From Chthoniobacterales bacterium (GTDB lineage: Bacteria; Verrucomicrobiota; Verrucomicrobiia; Chthoniobacterales; JACTMZ01): 15,874 nucleotides of DNA. The stretch spans positions 1-15,874 of the forward strand of contig JAFMJK010000025.1 of assembly GCA_017853515.1 (NCBI GenBank), given 5' to 3'. The position numbers and the translations under genes are program-made. This document shows positions 6,085 through 12,968 of this stretch, piece by piece (position 1 is the first letter of the stretch; every line of letters begins with the position of its first letter). The notes beneath the pieces are model-generated. The model did not search any database. It was not told the origin of the DNA and saw only the letters and a list, made by a program, of their open reading frames with translations.

Positions 6085-6823
6085 TGCAGCCCTCCTTGCT
6101 TCGGCCCTGATCGCCCTCGCCTCCCCGGCGGTCGCGACCAAGGTGACCTGGCAGGAGTTGCTGAACACCCCGAGACCCTTCGACGGCCTGATGGAGAAGG
6201 CGGAAGACTTCGCCGAAATCGTGCCGCCGCAGAACATGCCGGCCGAGGGATTGCGTTTCTTCACCGAAATGGCGCGCGACCTTTACGCGACTTTCGAGCA
6301 ACCGCCGACATCGCATTATTTTTTCTGCACCGTCTACTACACGCCGCACGAAAGCGGTTTCGAGGCGGAGCGCGGCTTCGACCTGACGCCGACCGCGATG
6401 AGGGGTGCGCGCGGACGCAAATACGCGGCCGACTTTGTCCGCGCCGTGGGCATGGAAGGCTTCGGACGCCTGGCTGCTCCGGTCGGCAAAAACAAATATC
6501 TCGCCTACAACGGGCGCCTGCATTCCCGCATCCTCGGCAACCGCAACAACGAGCTGATTCCTCGCCACAGCATCGCGGTGAACACGAGAAACAAGCTCGT
6601 TCCGTCCGGGCGCAAAATCTGGGTGCTCGATCCGGAGGTCTACAACCAATTCGGCGCCGCGCTCTACGAAGTTTCCGATACCGGGGGCGGCCTCTTCCGC
6701 AACCAGATCGACCTTTACTGGGGCGAGGACGATCCGCGCGGTCCGGGATCGGGCGTGGCGCGCGCCGCGTCGTGCGATGTGCCGGTGCGCTGGATCGTGC
6801 CGGTGCTCCCCGCGAGCAAATAG
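6071..6823 (+). CDS. Exported 3D-domain protein, probable peptidoglycan hydrolase
   Basis: The 250-residue product has a signal peptide (MRQFDAALLASALIALASPAVA). Its C-terminal half has the double-psi barrel '3D' pattern found in MltA-type lytic transglycosylases and resuscitation-type cell-wall enzymes: SIAVNTRNKLVPSGRKIWVLD (split at 167-187), VSDTGGGLFRNQIDLYWGED (201-220) with Asp203 and Asp214, and a closing VPVRWIVPV strand. The middle part (83-165) is not one I recognise. The gene starts inside the end of the NamZ-family gene (14-base overlap) with GGAG at 6057-6060, so it is translationally coupled. Together with the NamZ protein it suggests cleavage of glycan strands in the periplasm followed by further breakdown. 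The catalytic type (transglycosylase or other) is inferred. Confidence 0.75.
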   Translation: MRQFDAALLASALIALASPAVATKVTWQELLNTPRPFDGLMEKAEDFAEIVPPQNMPAEGLRFFTEMARDLYATFEQPPTSHYFFCTVYYTPHESGFEAERGFDLTPTAMRGARGRKYAADFVRAVGMEGFGRLAAPVGKNKYLAYNGRLHSRILGNRNNELIPRHSIAVNTRNKLVPSGRKIWVLDPEVYNQFGAALYEVSDTGGGLFRNQIDLYWGEDDPRGPGSGVARAASCDVPVRWIVPVLPASK

Positions 6824-6831
6824 GACGGGCG

Positions 6832-6847
6832 TTGGCCGGTCGGCCAA
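6832..6847 (+). terminator. Weak hairpin after the 3D gene
   Basis: TTGGCC-GGTC-GGCCAA is a perfect 6-bp stem with a tetraloop, nine bases after the 3D gene stop. It has no T run, so it is at best a weak or rho-assisted terminator. Confidence 0.3.
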
Positions 6848-6910
6848 AGACAACTCGTAACGCTTGGCTCTGCTCATGGCGGCACCCTGCAATGAATGCC
6901 TTTCAGGTGG

Positions 6911-6968
6911 ATCGCGATGTCCCCATCGCGATTTCCGCGCCGGAAGATCGCGCAGGGACGGCGCGATC
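6911..6968. repeat. Two perfect hairpins between convergent genes (REP-like)
   Basis: ATCGCGATG-TCCC-CATCGCGAT (6911-6932) is a perfect 9-bp stem, and GATCGCGC (6946-6953) pairs with GCGCGATC (6961-6968) around a 7-base loop. Both share an ATCGCG core and are separated by 13 bases. Neither has a T run. Sited between convergent stops, they may act as a bidirectional transcription end or be a repetitive extragenic palindrome. I cannot see whether they recur elsewhere. Confidence 0.55.
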
Positions 6969-6982
6969 CGCCCACACTGGCG

Positions 6983-7894
6983 TCAGAACAACTCGCCCTG
7001 CGAGCCGCGTGACTTTTCCTCGGCCAATTTTTCGTATTCGGCGAGGAGACTGCGGAACTCGCACTTCCTGGCCAAGGCGACGACGGCGGAGGCATCGGGG
7101 GCAATACGCAGCTCTTTGACCGGCACAGGGAGCGGCAACGTATCATCAAGCCGGACGAGTTCCATGTTGTCGCGCACGCGCGGCGCAGCGGCCTCCACTT
7201 TGGCGCGCAGTTTTTCATTTTTGATCGCGGGAATTTCGCCGAGAAGTTTGGCCACGCCCCCGTGTTCCAGCACCAGCTTGGCTGCGGTCTTCGGCCCGAC
7301 TCCTTCGACTCCGGGGATGTTGTCGACCGAGTCGCCGGTCAGCGCGAGGACATCCGGAATCAGCTCCGGCGGCACGCCCCACTTGGCCTCGACTTCCGTT
7401 GCGCCGAGCAAGGCATAGCCGTCCTTCGAGTCCCCGACGTCCGACTTGTTCGTCGTGTAGATTTGCGTCCCGGTGTCGACCAGCGCGTAGATGTCTTTGT
7501 CATTCGTCGCAATGACGACACCGGATTTGTCCTTGCGCGCCGCGGCGGCGTAGGCCGCGATGAGATCGTCCGCCTCGTGGCCCTTCAGGCTGAGATTTTG
7601 CACACCCAGAGCGGTCACCGCTTCCTCGATCACGGGCAACTGCGTCTGCAAGTCATCCGGCGTTTCCTCGCGTTGCTGTTTGTAGGTGGGAAGCAATTCC
7701 ATGCGCCGCTCGGGCAAACCCGCATCCCAGACCACGGCGGCCAAGTCCGGCTTGAGGTCGGAGAGCATCTTGCGGAGGGCTTTGACGAAACCGAATACCG
7801 CATTGGTCGGCTCGCCCTTGCTGTTCTTGAGGCCTTGGATGGCGAAGAACGAGCGGTAGGCGTAGTAGTGTCCGTCGACGAGCAGCAGGCGCAT
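6983..7894 (-). CDS. Stand-alone 5'-3' exonuclease (PolA N-domain/FEN type)
   Basis: The 303-residue protein matches the 5' nuclease domain of DNA polymerase I without the polymerase part. Metal-binding acidic positions appear in LLLVDGH (Asp7), KGHEADDLIA (Glu107, Asp109, Asp110) and IATNDKDIYALV (Asp132, Asp134). The DNA-binding helix-hairpin-helix is LTGDSVDNIPGVEGVGPKTA (185-204). Such enzymes remove 5' flaps and RNA primers during Okazaki-fragment maturation and repair. Length is right for a free-standing exonuclease, so it is complete rather than a broken polA. It is the last gene of the long minus-strand run, 12 bases after the DUF72 gene. Whether the genome also has a full PolA cannot be seen here. 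Confidence 0.9.
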   Translation of the reverse strand: MRLLLVDGHYYAYRSFFAIQGLKNSKGEPTNAVFGFVKALRKMLSDLKPDLAAVVWDAGLPERRMELLPTYKQQREETPDDLQTQLPVIEEAVTALGVQNLSLKGHEADDLIAAYAAAARKDKSGVVIATNDKDIYALVDTGTQIYTTNKSDVGDSKDGYALLGATEVEAKWGVPPELIPDVLALTGDSVDNIPGVEGVGPKTAAKLVLEHGGVAKLLGEIPAIKNEKLRAKVEAAAPRVRDNMELVRLDDTLPLPVPVKELRIAPDASAVVALARKCEFRSLLAEYEKLAEEKSRGSQGELF

Positions 7895-7906
7895 GACGAA
7901 GTTGTT

Positions 7907-8788
7907 CTATCCGGTGGCGGGGCCGCCGAACAGGTCGAGTTGCGCCGGTCCGGGGGCCGTGGCGGGTCGCGGCAGGTCGATGCCGAGAAGCGGAGCCAAC
8001 CGCTGCACTGTCTGGACGGCCATGCCCTCGAAGTGGTTGTTGGCAAAAAGGTAAATGGCGGAAGCGTCCGCATGATGGCGCAGCTTCGCCGTCCAGTGGT
8101 CCAATGCGGTGTCGCGGGGCCAGAGCAGTTTGCCGTAGCGGTGCGTTTCGCGTCCGTCCGCCCCGTATTTGGTCCGGAAGTCCCCGAGCAGGCGGACGTA
8201 AAGGTGCGATGCGGTGACCGGGAGAAAACCGAAGCCGGATTTTTTCTGCTCATCCAAGGCGAAGTTGTCCGCCCAGACCCATGCGACATTGCGGTCCTCG
8301 AGAATTCGGGCCGCGTGCGGCGTCTCCCAGCTTTCGTGGCGGAACTCGACCGCGAGCGGGATCTCCGCGGGCCATGCGCGGAAGAAGGTGCGCAAAGTTT
8401 TTTCTTCATGGGACCGCGCGTGGAAGGACGGAGGCAGCTGGAGCAACGCGCAGCCGAGGTAGGACCCGAGCTCCTCGGCCAAGCGGCGCATCATGGCGAT
8501 TTCCGGCGCGGGATCGTCCAACCGCTTTTCATGGCTCAGAGTCTTGGGAAGCTTCGGGCAGAAGCGGAACCCGGGTCCGGCCAATTCCTCCCAGTGGCTC
8601 ACCGTCTTGGCCGAAGGCAGGTGGTAAAAACTCGAGTCCATTTCCACCGCGTGGAAATGCGACGCGTAAAATTGCAGCCACCGGTTCCTCGGCAGATCGT
8701 GCGGATAAAACCCGTCGCGCCAGTCGTCGAAACTCCACGCGCAGGTGCCGAGCCAGACGCGGCCGGGGGAAAGCGCGCGGGCCGACAT
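7907..8788 (-). CDS. DUF72 (YecE-like) family protein
   Basis: The 293-residue protein belongs to the DUF72/YecE family, a TIM-barrel-like group of unknown biochemical role. Typical segments are VWLGTCAWSFDDWRDGFYP (11-29), FHAVEMDSSFYHLPS (45-59), FRFCPKLPKTLSHEKRL (74-90), LAVEFRHESW and a late LYVRLLG. The C terminus (LFANNHFEGMAVQTVQRL) is also as in the family. I chose the ATG at 8788 because the upstream open frame is basic and overlaps the neighbouring gene; this start lies one base after that gene's stop, indicating coupling. Family neighbours often include DNA-repair genes, and here a 5'-3' exonuclease follows, but no reaction is established. Confidence 0.88.
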   Translation of the reverse strand: MSARALSPGRVWLGTCAWSFDDWRDGFYPHDLPRNRWLQFYASHFHAVEMDSSFYHLPSAKTVSHWEELAGPGFRFCPKLPKTLSHEKRLDDPAPEIAMMRRLAEELGSYLGCALLQLPPSFHARSHEEKTLRTFFRAWPAEIPLAVEFRHESWETPHAARILEDRNVAWVWADNFALDEQKKSGFGFLPVTASHLYVRLLGDFRTKYGADGRETHRYGKLLWPRDTALDHWTAKLRHHADASAIYLFANNHFEGMAVQTVQRLAPLLGIDLPRPATAPGPAQLDLFGGPATG

Positions 8789-8789
8789 C

Positions 8790-9848
8790 CTAACGCGGCA
8801 ACTGCGGGGGCGCCGGCGGCGCAGAACGCCCTCCGAACCAAGGCAAGCGGCCGGGATGCCTGCCCTCGATGTAGTAAGCGATGGCCGCGCGACCGAGAGC
8901 GTAGGTTCCGGCGCCGGCCACGCCACCCGAAATCATGTGCCCCCAGACCGGCAGGATTTTCACCGCAGCGCGCGCCGTCTCGCGGAAAACCAGCCCCGCC
9001 CCGAAGCCGATGCCGAGCGATGCGGCAAACTCCCCGGCCAAGCGGAGGGAAAAGTCGCGTCCGCTCGTGTAAATGATCAGCGACACCATGAACATCTGCA
9101 GACTGAGGAGCACCGGAAAATCGGCCAGCGGAATGGGCTGCATGCCGATGACACCGGCCACTGCGCCGAACGCCTTGAGCACCGTGCCGGCCAGTCGGGC
9201 CTGCGCACCGCGCGCGTGCAGAAAGCGCGCGAGCTCGAGTTGCGCGTCCTCGGGCAGAAAATCGCAAAGACGGTCCCCGAGGTCGGAACGCTCCGCGGCA
9301 GCAATGCCGTGCTCGGCCAAACCGCCCGGCAGGTGCGCCGAAAACACGATCGAGGCCGAGGCGCCCGCATCGGCCAGAGCGGAGAGCACGGCGGGAATCC
9401 CGGCAGGTCCGCCGAGAACAAGCACGGCCAACCCGGCGGGCGAACCGCCCTCGCGCGGCGCGGCGCCGGACAGAACCTCCGCGGCACGCCGCGCATCGGC
9501 CGACGATGCGCCCGAAGCAACATAAAGAAAGAGGTCGGCCGGTGCGCCGGAAAAAGTGCCCGGACCGCGCAAGTCGGCCAGCTCCAACGTCCCTGCCCCG
9601 CGCACGGGAGTCCAAGGTCCGCGCGTGAGCGGGGCGTGGAGGACGGGGCGGACGGCCAACGCGTTGACCAGCGCGGGCAACTCGACGCTCTCCGACCCGA
9701 GAAACGCGATGCGCGGCGGGCGCTGACGGAGGAAGATTTCCTTGATCGGGTCGAGCTCGCGCAGAATCGGTTCCTGCAGCGAGCCCGGCAACTTGCCGAG
9801 GAGCGCGGCCAGCTTTTCGTAGGCGGCAAGCAGCGCGGGTCGGCTCAT
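8790..9848 (-). CDS. Degenerate GTPase fused to DUF697 membrane domain
   Basis: The 352-residue protein ends in a DUF697 (YcjF-type) membrane module: GVIGMQPIPLADFPVLLSLQ (232-251), a hydrophobic IIYTSGR region, FAASLGIGFGAGLVFRE (274-290), and IPVWGH-like plus GGVAGAGTYALGRAAIAYYI (308-327). Residues 45-150 align by eye to the Era-like GTPase that usually precedes DUF697 (RIAFLGSESVELPALVNAL, then LELADLRGPG like the G3 motif). But the P-loop GxxxxGK[S/T] reads GSESVELP and no N/TKxD is seen, so GTP hydrolysis looks lost. The start overlaps bcp as ATGA (9845-9848). DUF697 proteins sit in the inner membrane; their function is unclear. Domain identity is firm; loss of GTP binding is a motif-based inference. 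Confidence 0.78.
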   Translation of the reverse strand: MSRPALLAAYEKLAALLGKLPGSLQEPILRELDPIKEIFLRQRPPRIAFLGSESVELPALVNALAVRPVLHAPLTRGPWTPVRGAGTLELADLRGPGTFSGAPADLFLYVASGASSADARRAAEVLSGAAPREGGSPAGLAVLVLGGPAGIPAVLSALADAGASASIVFSAHLPGGLAEHGIAAAERSDLGDRLCDFLPEDAQLELARFLHARGAQARLAGTVLKAFGAVAGVIGMQPIPLADFPVLLSLQMFMVSLIIYTSGRDFSLRLAGEFAASLGIGFGAGLVFRETARAAVKILPVWGHMISGGVAGAGTYALGRAAIAYYIEGRHPGRLPWFGGRSAPPAPPQLPR

Positions 9849-10324
9849 TGCAGGACGGGCAGCAGGAGCGCGGCGTGCTCGTCGGGCGCAACGCGGCGGA
9901 AAACTTGTTCGATGCGCCCGTCCCTTCCTATGACAAACGTGGAACGCTCGGTGCCCATGGATTTTTTGCCGTCTTTTTCCTTCTCCACCCAAACCCCGTA
10001 GGCTTTGACCATGCGATGGTGTTCGTCGGTGAGGAGCGGGAAAGGAAGGTTGTATTTGGCGATGAAAGCGAGATGCGAAGCAGCATCGTCCACACTCACC
10101 CCGAACACCGCGGAGTTGGTCGACGTGATTTCCGACCACGCGTCGCGCAGTCCGCAGGCCTGCCGGATGCACCCGGGCGTGTCGTCTTTCGGGTAAAAAT
10201 AGAGAACGACGCGCTGGCCGGCAAAGTCGGCCAATTTCACCTCGGTCCCATCGCCGTATTCACCGCCCACGGCAAGAGCATGGAATCCGGGTGCAGCGTC
10301 CCCGGGGCGCAATTCGTGTGTCAT
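9845..10324 (-). CDS. bcp: Bcp-type peroxiredoxin (thiol peroxidase)
   Basis: This thioredoxin-fold peroxidase reduces hydrogen peroxide and organic hydroperoxides using reduced thioredoxin. The 159-residue protein has the Bcp/PrxQ signature YFYPKDDTPGCIRQACGLRD (42-61, 20 residues): peroxidatic Cys52 and resolving Cys57 five residues later, so an intramolecular disulfide is expected. A VFGVSVDD segment and LPFPLLTDE follow in family order, and Arg in GTERSTFVIGRDGRI is the conserved active-site arginine region. Length is normal. It lies 51 bases after deformylase and overlaps the DUF697 gene by four bases. Position within a run that also holds an 8-oxoguanine glycosylase suggests a shared oxidative-stress theme, though this may be coincidental. 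Confidence 0.95.
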   Translation of the reverse strand: MTHELRPGDAAPGFHALAVGGEYGDGTEVKLADFAGQRVVLYFYPKDDTPGCIRQACGLRDAWSEITSTNSAVFGVSVDDAASHLAFIAKYNLPFPLLTDEHHRMVKAYGVWVEKEKDGKKSMGTERSTFVIGRDGRIEQVFRRVAPDEHAALLLPVLQ

Positions 10325-10344
10325 GGCGTCAACATAGCCAGAAA

Positions 10345-10359
10345 CGCGCGGTGCGCGCG
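10345..10359 (-). other. CGCGCG hairpin between def and bcp
   Basis: CGCGCG-loop of three-CGCGCG lies in the 51-base gap between deformylase and bcp. On the minus strand it is preceded by a T-rich stretch and followed only by TTTC, so it is a poor terminator. It could tune expression or mRNA processing between the two genes. Confidence 0.3.
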
Positions 10360-10375
10360 AAAAAGAAAAACCGGA

Positions 10376-10930
10376 TCAGCCGACCATGCCGCCGGCCATT
10401 TCATGCAGTTCGTCGGCCACCCGGCGACGATCCTCGGGGCTCAGGCGGTCGATGAACAGGATACCGTCGAGATGATCGATCTCATGCTGCAAAGCGCGGG
10501 CCAGGAGGCCTTCCGCCTCGAACTCGACAGGATTCCCGTCGATGTCCAGCGCGCGGGCGCGCACCACGGCAGGCCGGTCCACATCGCCGTGCACCCCCGG
10601 AATACTCAGGCAGGCTTCGGATCCGGCGACCTTGCCGCCGGCAAGGACTTCCACCTGCGGGTTGACCAGAATCATCGGCATATGTTTGTGCACGGGACGC
10701 GATTTGCCGCCGATGCGCAGAACGCTGGGACGCCTTTTCGCCTCGCGCACGTCGATGACAACAAGACGGCGCGTCACACCGACCTGGTTGGCGGCAAGCC
10801 CGCAACCGTCGTGCGCGTACATCGCATCGAGCATATCGTCGGCCAACGTCTTCACACCGTCGTCGATGCGATCGATCGCGTCCGCTTTGGCCCGCAGTGC
10901 GGGATGACCGAGTTTGACGATCTTCATCAT
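10376..10930 (-). CDS. def: Peptide deformylase with EACLS motif
   Basis: This metalloenzyme removes the formyl group from the initiator methionine of nascent proteins, the counterpart of the tRNA-fMet gene in this window. The 184 residues contain motif 1 GCGLAANQ (42-49), motif 2 SEACLS (104-109) and motif 3 QHEIDHLDG (148-156). Metal ligands are Cys107, His149 and His153, with catalytic Glu150. Motif 2 is normally EGCLS; the Gly is Ala106 here, a small change beside the metal-binding Cys. The start overlaps exbD as ATGATGA (10925-10930), so either of two adjacent ATGs may be used. Translation is likely coupled to exbD. Activity is expected because all ligands are kept. Confidence 0.93.
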   Translation of the reverse strand: MMKIVKLGHPALRAKADAIDRIDDGVKTLADDMLDAMYAHDGCGLAANQVGVTRRLVVIDVREAKRRPSVLRIGGKSRPVHKHMPMILVNPQVEVLAGGKVAGSEACLSIPGVHGDVDRPAVVRARALDIDGNPVEFEAEGLLARALQHEIDHLDGILFIDRLSPEDRRRVADELHEMAGGMVG

Positions 10931-11358
10931 GGGGTTTGCGGTGTGGCGCTCTCCGACGGACGGGTGAAAGCGGGCAGGTTGCGGATGCCTGCCTCGCGGA
11001 TGGAATCGAAGAGGCGCACAATGATGCGGTAAGGCACGTTCTCGTCGGCTTGCAGGGCGACGCCGCGACCGGGTTGGCTTTTCTCCGCTTCGCGCAGGGC
11101 ATCGGCCAGGCCGTCCAGCGTCACCGGCCGGTTGCCAAGGCGCAGGGTTTGTTCATCCTTCACCTCGAGAATGAGCGGCTCGTCCTTTTTGTCTCCCGCC
11201 TCGGCCGAGCGCGATTCGGGCAGCGCGATCTTCAACTGCGGCAGGTCCTTCTTGAACGTGGTGGTGACGATGAAAAAGATGAGAAGGATGGCCAGGATGT
11301 CGATGAGTGAAACAATGATGACAACCGGCGCGCGGCGCTTGCGGGTGTAAAATCTCAT
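10927..11358 (-). CDS. exbD: ExbD/TolR-family biopolymer transport protein
   Basis: The 143-residue protein has one N-terminal membrane helix, VVIIVSLIDILAILLIFFIV (12-31), with the conserved Asp20 that carries protons in ExbD/TolR. A periplasmic domain follows (VALQADENVPYRIIVRLFDS is the typical part). With ExbB it forms the inner-membrane motor that uses the proton gradient to energise TonB. It follows exbB by ten bases and overlaps def by four. The co-located tonB makes ExbD a better name than TolR, but the family cannot be separated by sequence alone. Confidence 0.9.
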   Translation of the reverse strand: MRFYTRKRRAPVVIIVSLIDILAILLIFFIVTTTFKKDLPQLKIALPESRSAEAGDKKDEPLILEVKDEQTLRLGNRPVTLDGLADALREAEKSQPGRGVALQADENVPYRIIVRLFDSIREAGIRNLPAFTRPSESATPQTP

Positions 11359-11368
11359 CGCGGACGGA

Positions 11369-12001
11369 TCAGCGCGTCTCGGGGTAGCACTTGGCGAGAA
11401 GGTCGGCGATGAGCCCTTCCATGGTCACGGCCATGGTCTCGATCTTGCGCTGGAAATAATTGTGCGCGATGAGACTGGGCGCGGCCACGGCGAGACCGAC
11501 GATGGTCGTGTTGAGCGCCTCGGAAATTCCGCGCGCCACCGCCACCGTGTCGCCCGCGCCGCCACCGCCACCGAGGTTGGCGAAAATCGTGACGAGACCG
11601 GACAGGGTTCCGAGCAATCCGAAGAGTGGCGCGACGCCGGTGGTCATCTCGAGCAGGGCCAGTCCGCTTTCCATGCGGACGACTTCATGGCGGGCGCGCA
11701 CCTGCACCGCCTCGAGGTTCTCCTGCCGCGGCCAGTTGCGGTGCGCGAGGCAGGTCGTGATGATGCGTCCGAGCGGCGACGGGTGCATCTGCGCTGCGCG
11801 GGCCAGGCCTTCCATCGAGTCGCCGGGCTGGACACCCTCCAGGGCGGACTCAAGTTCGGGTGGAATGACCAGTTTCTCCCGCAGGGCGAGGGCACGCAAA
11901 AGAATGACCGTGCCCGCGCTGACGGAAAGCGCGAGGAGCAGGATCATAAAGAACCCGCCGTTGACGAAAAACATCGCTGCGCCGTGGAAAGCCTGGGTCA
12001 T
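11369..12001 (-). CDS. exbB: ExbB/TolQ-family proton channel protein
   Basis: The 210-residue protein has the three-helix ExbB layout. TM1 is at about 11-36 (FFVNGGFFMILLLALSVSAG and on), followed by a cytoplasmic stretch with charged helices. TM2 is at 122-143 (GVAPLFGLLGTLSGLVTIF) and TM3 at 165-183 (NTTIVGLAVAAPSLIAHNYF, 164-183). The 'GLLGT..G....F' and 'A..TT..GL..A.P....YN/HNYF' patterns are diagnostic. Together with ExbD it makes the proton-driven motor for TonB. The ATG at 12001 is chosen because upstream codons lie in the tonB gene; the start falls one base after the tonB stop, suggesting translational coupling. No Shine-Dalgarno is visible. Confidence 0.93.
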   Translation of the reverse strand: MTQAFHGAAMFFVNGGFFMILLLALSVSAGTVILLRALALREKLVIPPELESALEGVQPGDSMEGLARAAQMHPSPLGRIITTCLAHRNWPRQENLEAVQVRARHEVVRMESGLALLEMTTGVAPLFGLLGTLSGLVTIFANLGGGGGAGDTVAVARGISEALNTTIVGLAVAAPSLIAHNYFQRKIETMAVTMEGLIADLLAKCYPETR

Positions 12002-12002
12002 G

Positions 12003-12968
12003 TCAGTAGGATATGATGCTGAAACTGAAATCGATCTCGATCCTTCCGCCGTCCAGCACAGGCAGGACATCGGGCGGGATGGGCGGAATCTCCGCAGCAC
12101 GTATAGACTCGATCGTCACAATTTCAAAACTTTCATTGGAGGTGTTGGAGAGAACGCGCGGGTTGCGGGCCTTGCCGTCCTTCTCGATGGTGAAGAGGAC
12201 CTTGATCGAGCCGAGGCTGAACATGTCCATGCGCGAGCCGATGTGGTAATACCAACTCGAACCGACCGCATCGCTGATCGCCTTGCGGTAACGGCCGAGC
12301 GGTGTGGCCAGAGCGGAGACCGACGCCTTGCCGCGGCTGTTGATGCTGCCGCTCAATCGCGTGGCACGCGTCATCGGCCGGTAGGAAGGCCGAGCGGCAG
12401 GCACGGCGGGCGGCGGCGGCTGCTTCGGGGTTTTCTCCGGCTCGCGAGTCACGTTCGACGCGATGATGGCGCCGTCGTCTTCGGGCTCGGGTTTGATCTC
12501 CTCGCGTTGCTCGGGAAGTTGCGGTGCGGTTTGCGGCGAGGGCGGCGCGGGGGGCGACGGCGGCATTTCCGGCGCGGGCGGCGCGCTATCCGGTTTGGCC
12601 AGGGCCAGTTGCTGCTCCTCCAATTCGAGGAAGGGTTGGTCGCGTCCTTCCTGCGTGGGCAAGGCCGCACCGCCCGACGCCGCGTCCGGTGAAGCGGCGG
12701 CTGTGTTGCGGTCCGACTCGAACGACGCATTCTGCGGCGGCTCCGACTCGGGCGCTGCGGTATCGACAAATTGCGTTTCCGTCGGCGCCGGCGGCTCGAC
12801 CAGCGTAACCGTGAGTTCCTCGGGCATCTCCCCGCGGATCTCCGGCGGCTTCACGAAAAGAAACCAAGCGATGAAAAAGATTCCGGTGAGATGCGCGAGC
12901 AGGGAAAGCAGCAACGCGAGGAGAACGGCGCGGCGCGCGGCTTTGCGTTCGGCCAAACGATTCCTCAT
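12003..12968 (-). CDS. tonB: TonB-family energy transducer
   Basis: The 321-residue protein has a short basic cytoplasmic N terminus (MRNRLAERKAARRA) and one membrane helix (VLLALLLSLLAHLTGIFFIA, 15-34). A long Pro/Glu/Ala-rich periplasmic spacer (about 40-200) and a C-terminal TonB-like domain (about 222-321: LGRYRKAISDAVGSSWYYHI, then SIKVLFTIEKDGKARNPRVL) complete it. Such proteins carry energy from ExbB-ExbD to outer-membrane receptors for iron complexes, vitamins or glycans. The ATG at 12968 has AGGGGA five bases upstream, one of the few good Shine-Dalgarno sites here, and overlaps the glycosylase stop as ATGA. The C-terminal domain is divergent and could also suit a TolA-like role; no tolB or pal is nearby, which favours TonB. 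Confidence 0.82.
   Translation of the reverse strand: MRNRLAERKAARRAVLLALLLSLLAHLTGIFFIAWFLFVKPPEIRGEMPEELTVTLVEPPAPTETQFVDTAAPESEPPQNASFESDRNTAAASPDAASGGAALPTQEGRDQPFLELEEQQLALAKPDSAPPAPEMPPSPPAPPSPQTAPQLPEQREEIKPEPEDDGAIIASNVTREPEKTPKQPPPPAVPAARPSYRPMTRATRLSGSINSRGKASVSALATPLGRYRKAISDAVGSSWYYHIGSRMDMFSLGSIKVLFTIEKDGKARNPRVLSNTSNESFEIVTIESIRAAEIPPIPPDVLPVLDGGRIEIDFSFSIISY

Noticed and set aside
4873..6264. Minus-strand open frame of 463 codons
   Set aside because: Antisense to the NamZ-family gene; no family features.
7262..9076. Plus-strand open frame of 604 codons
   Set aside because: Antisense to the exonuclease, DUF72 and DUF697 genes, with a compositionally biased product and no recognisable motif.
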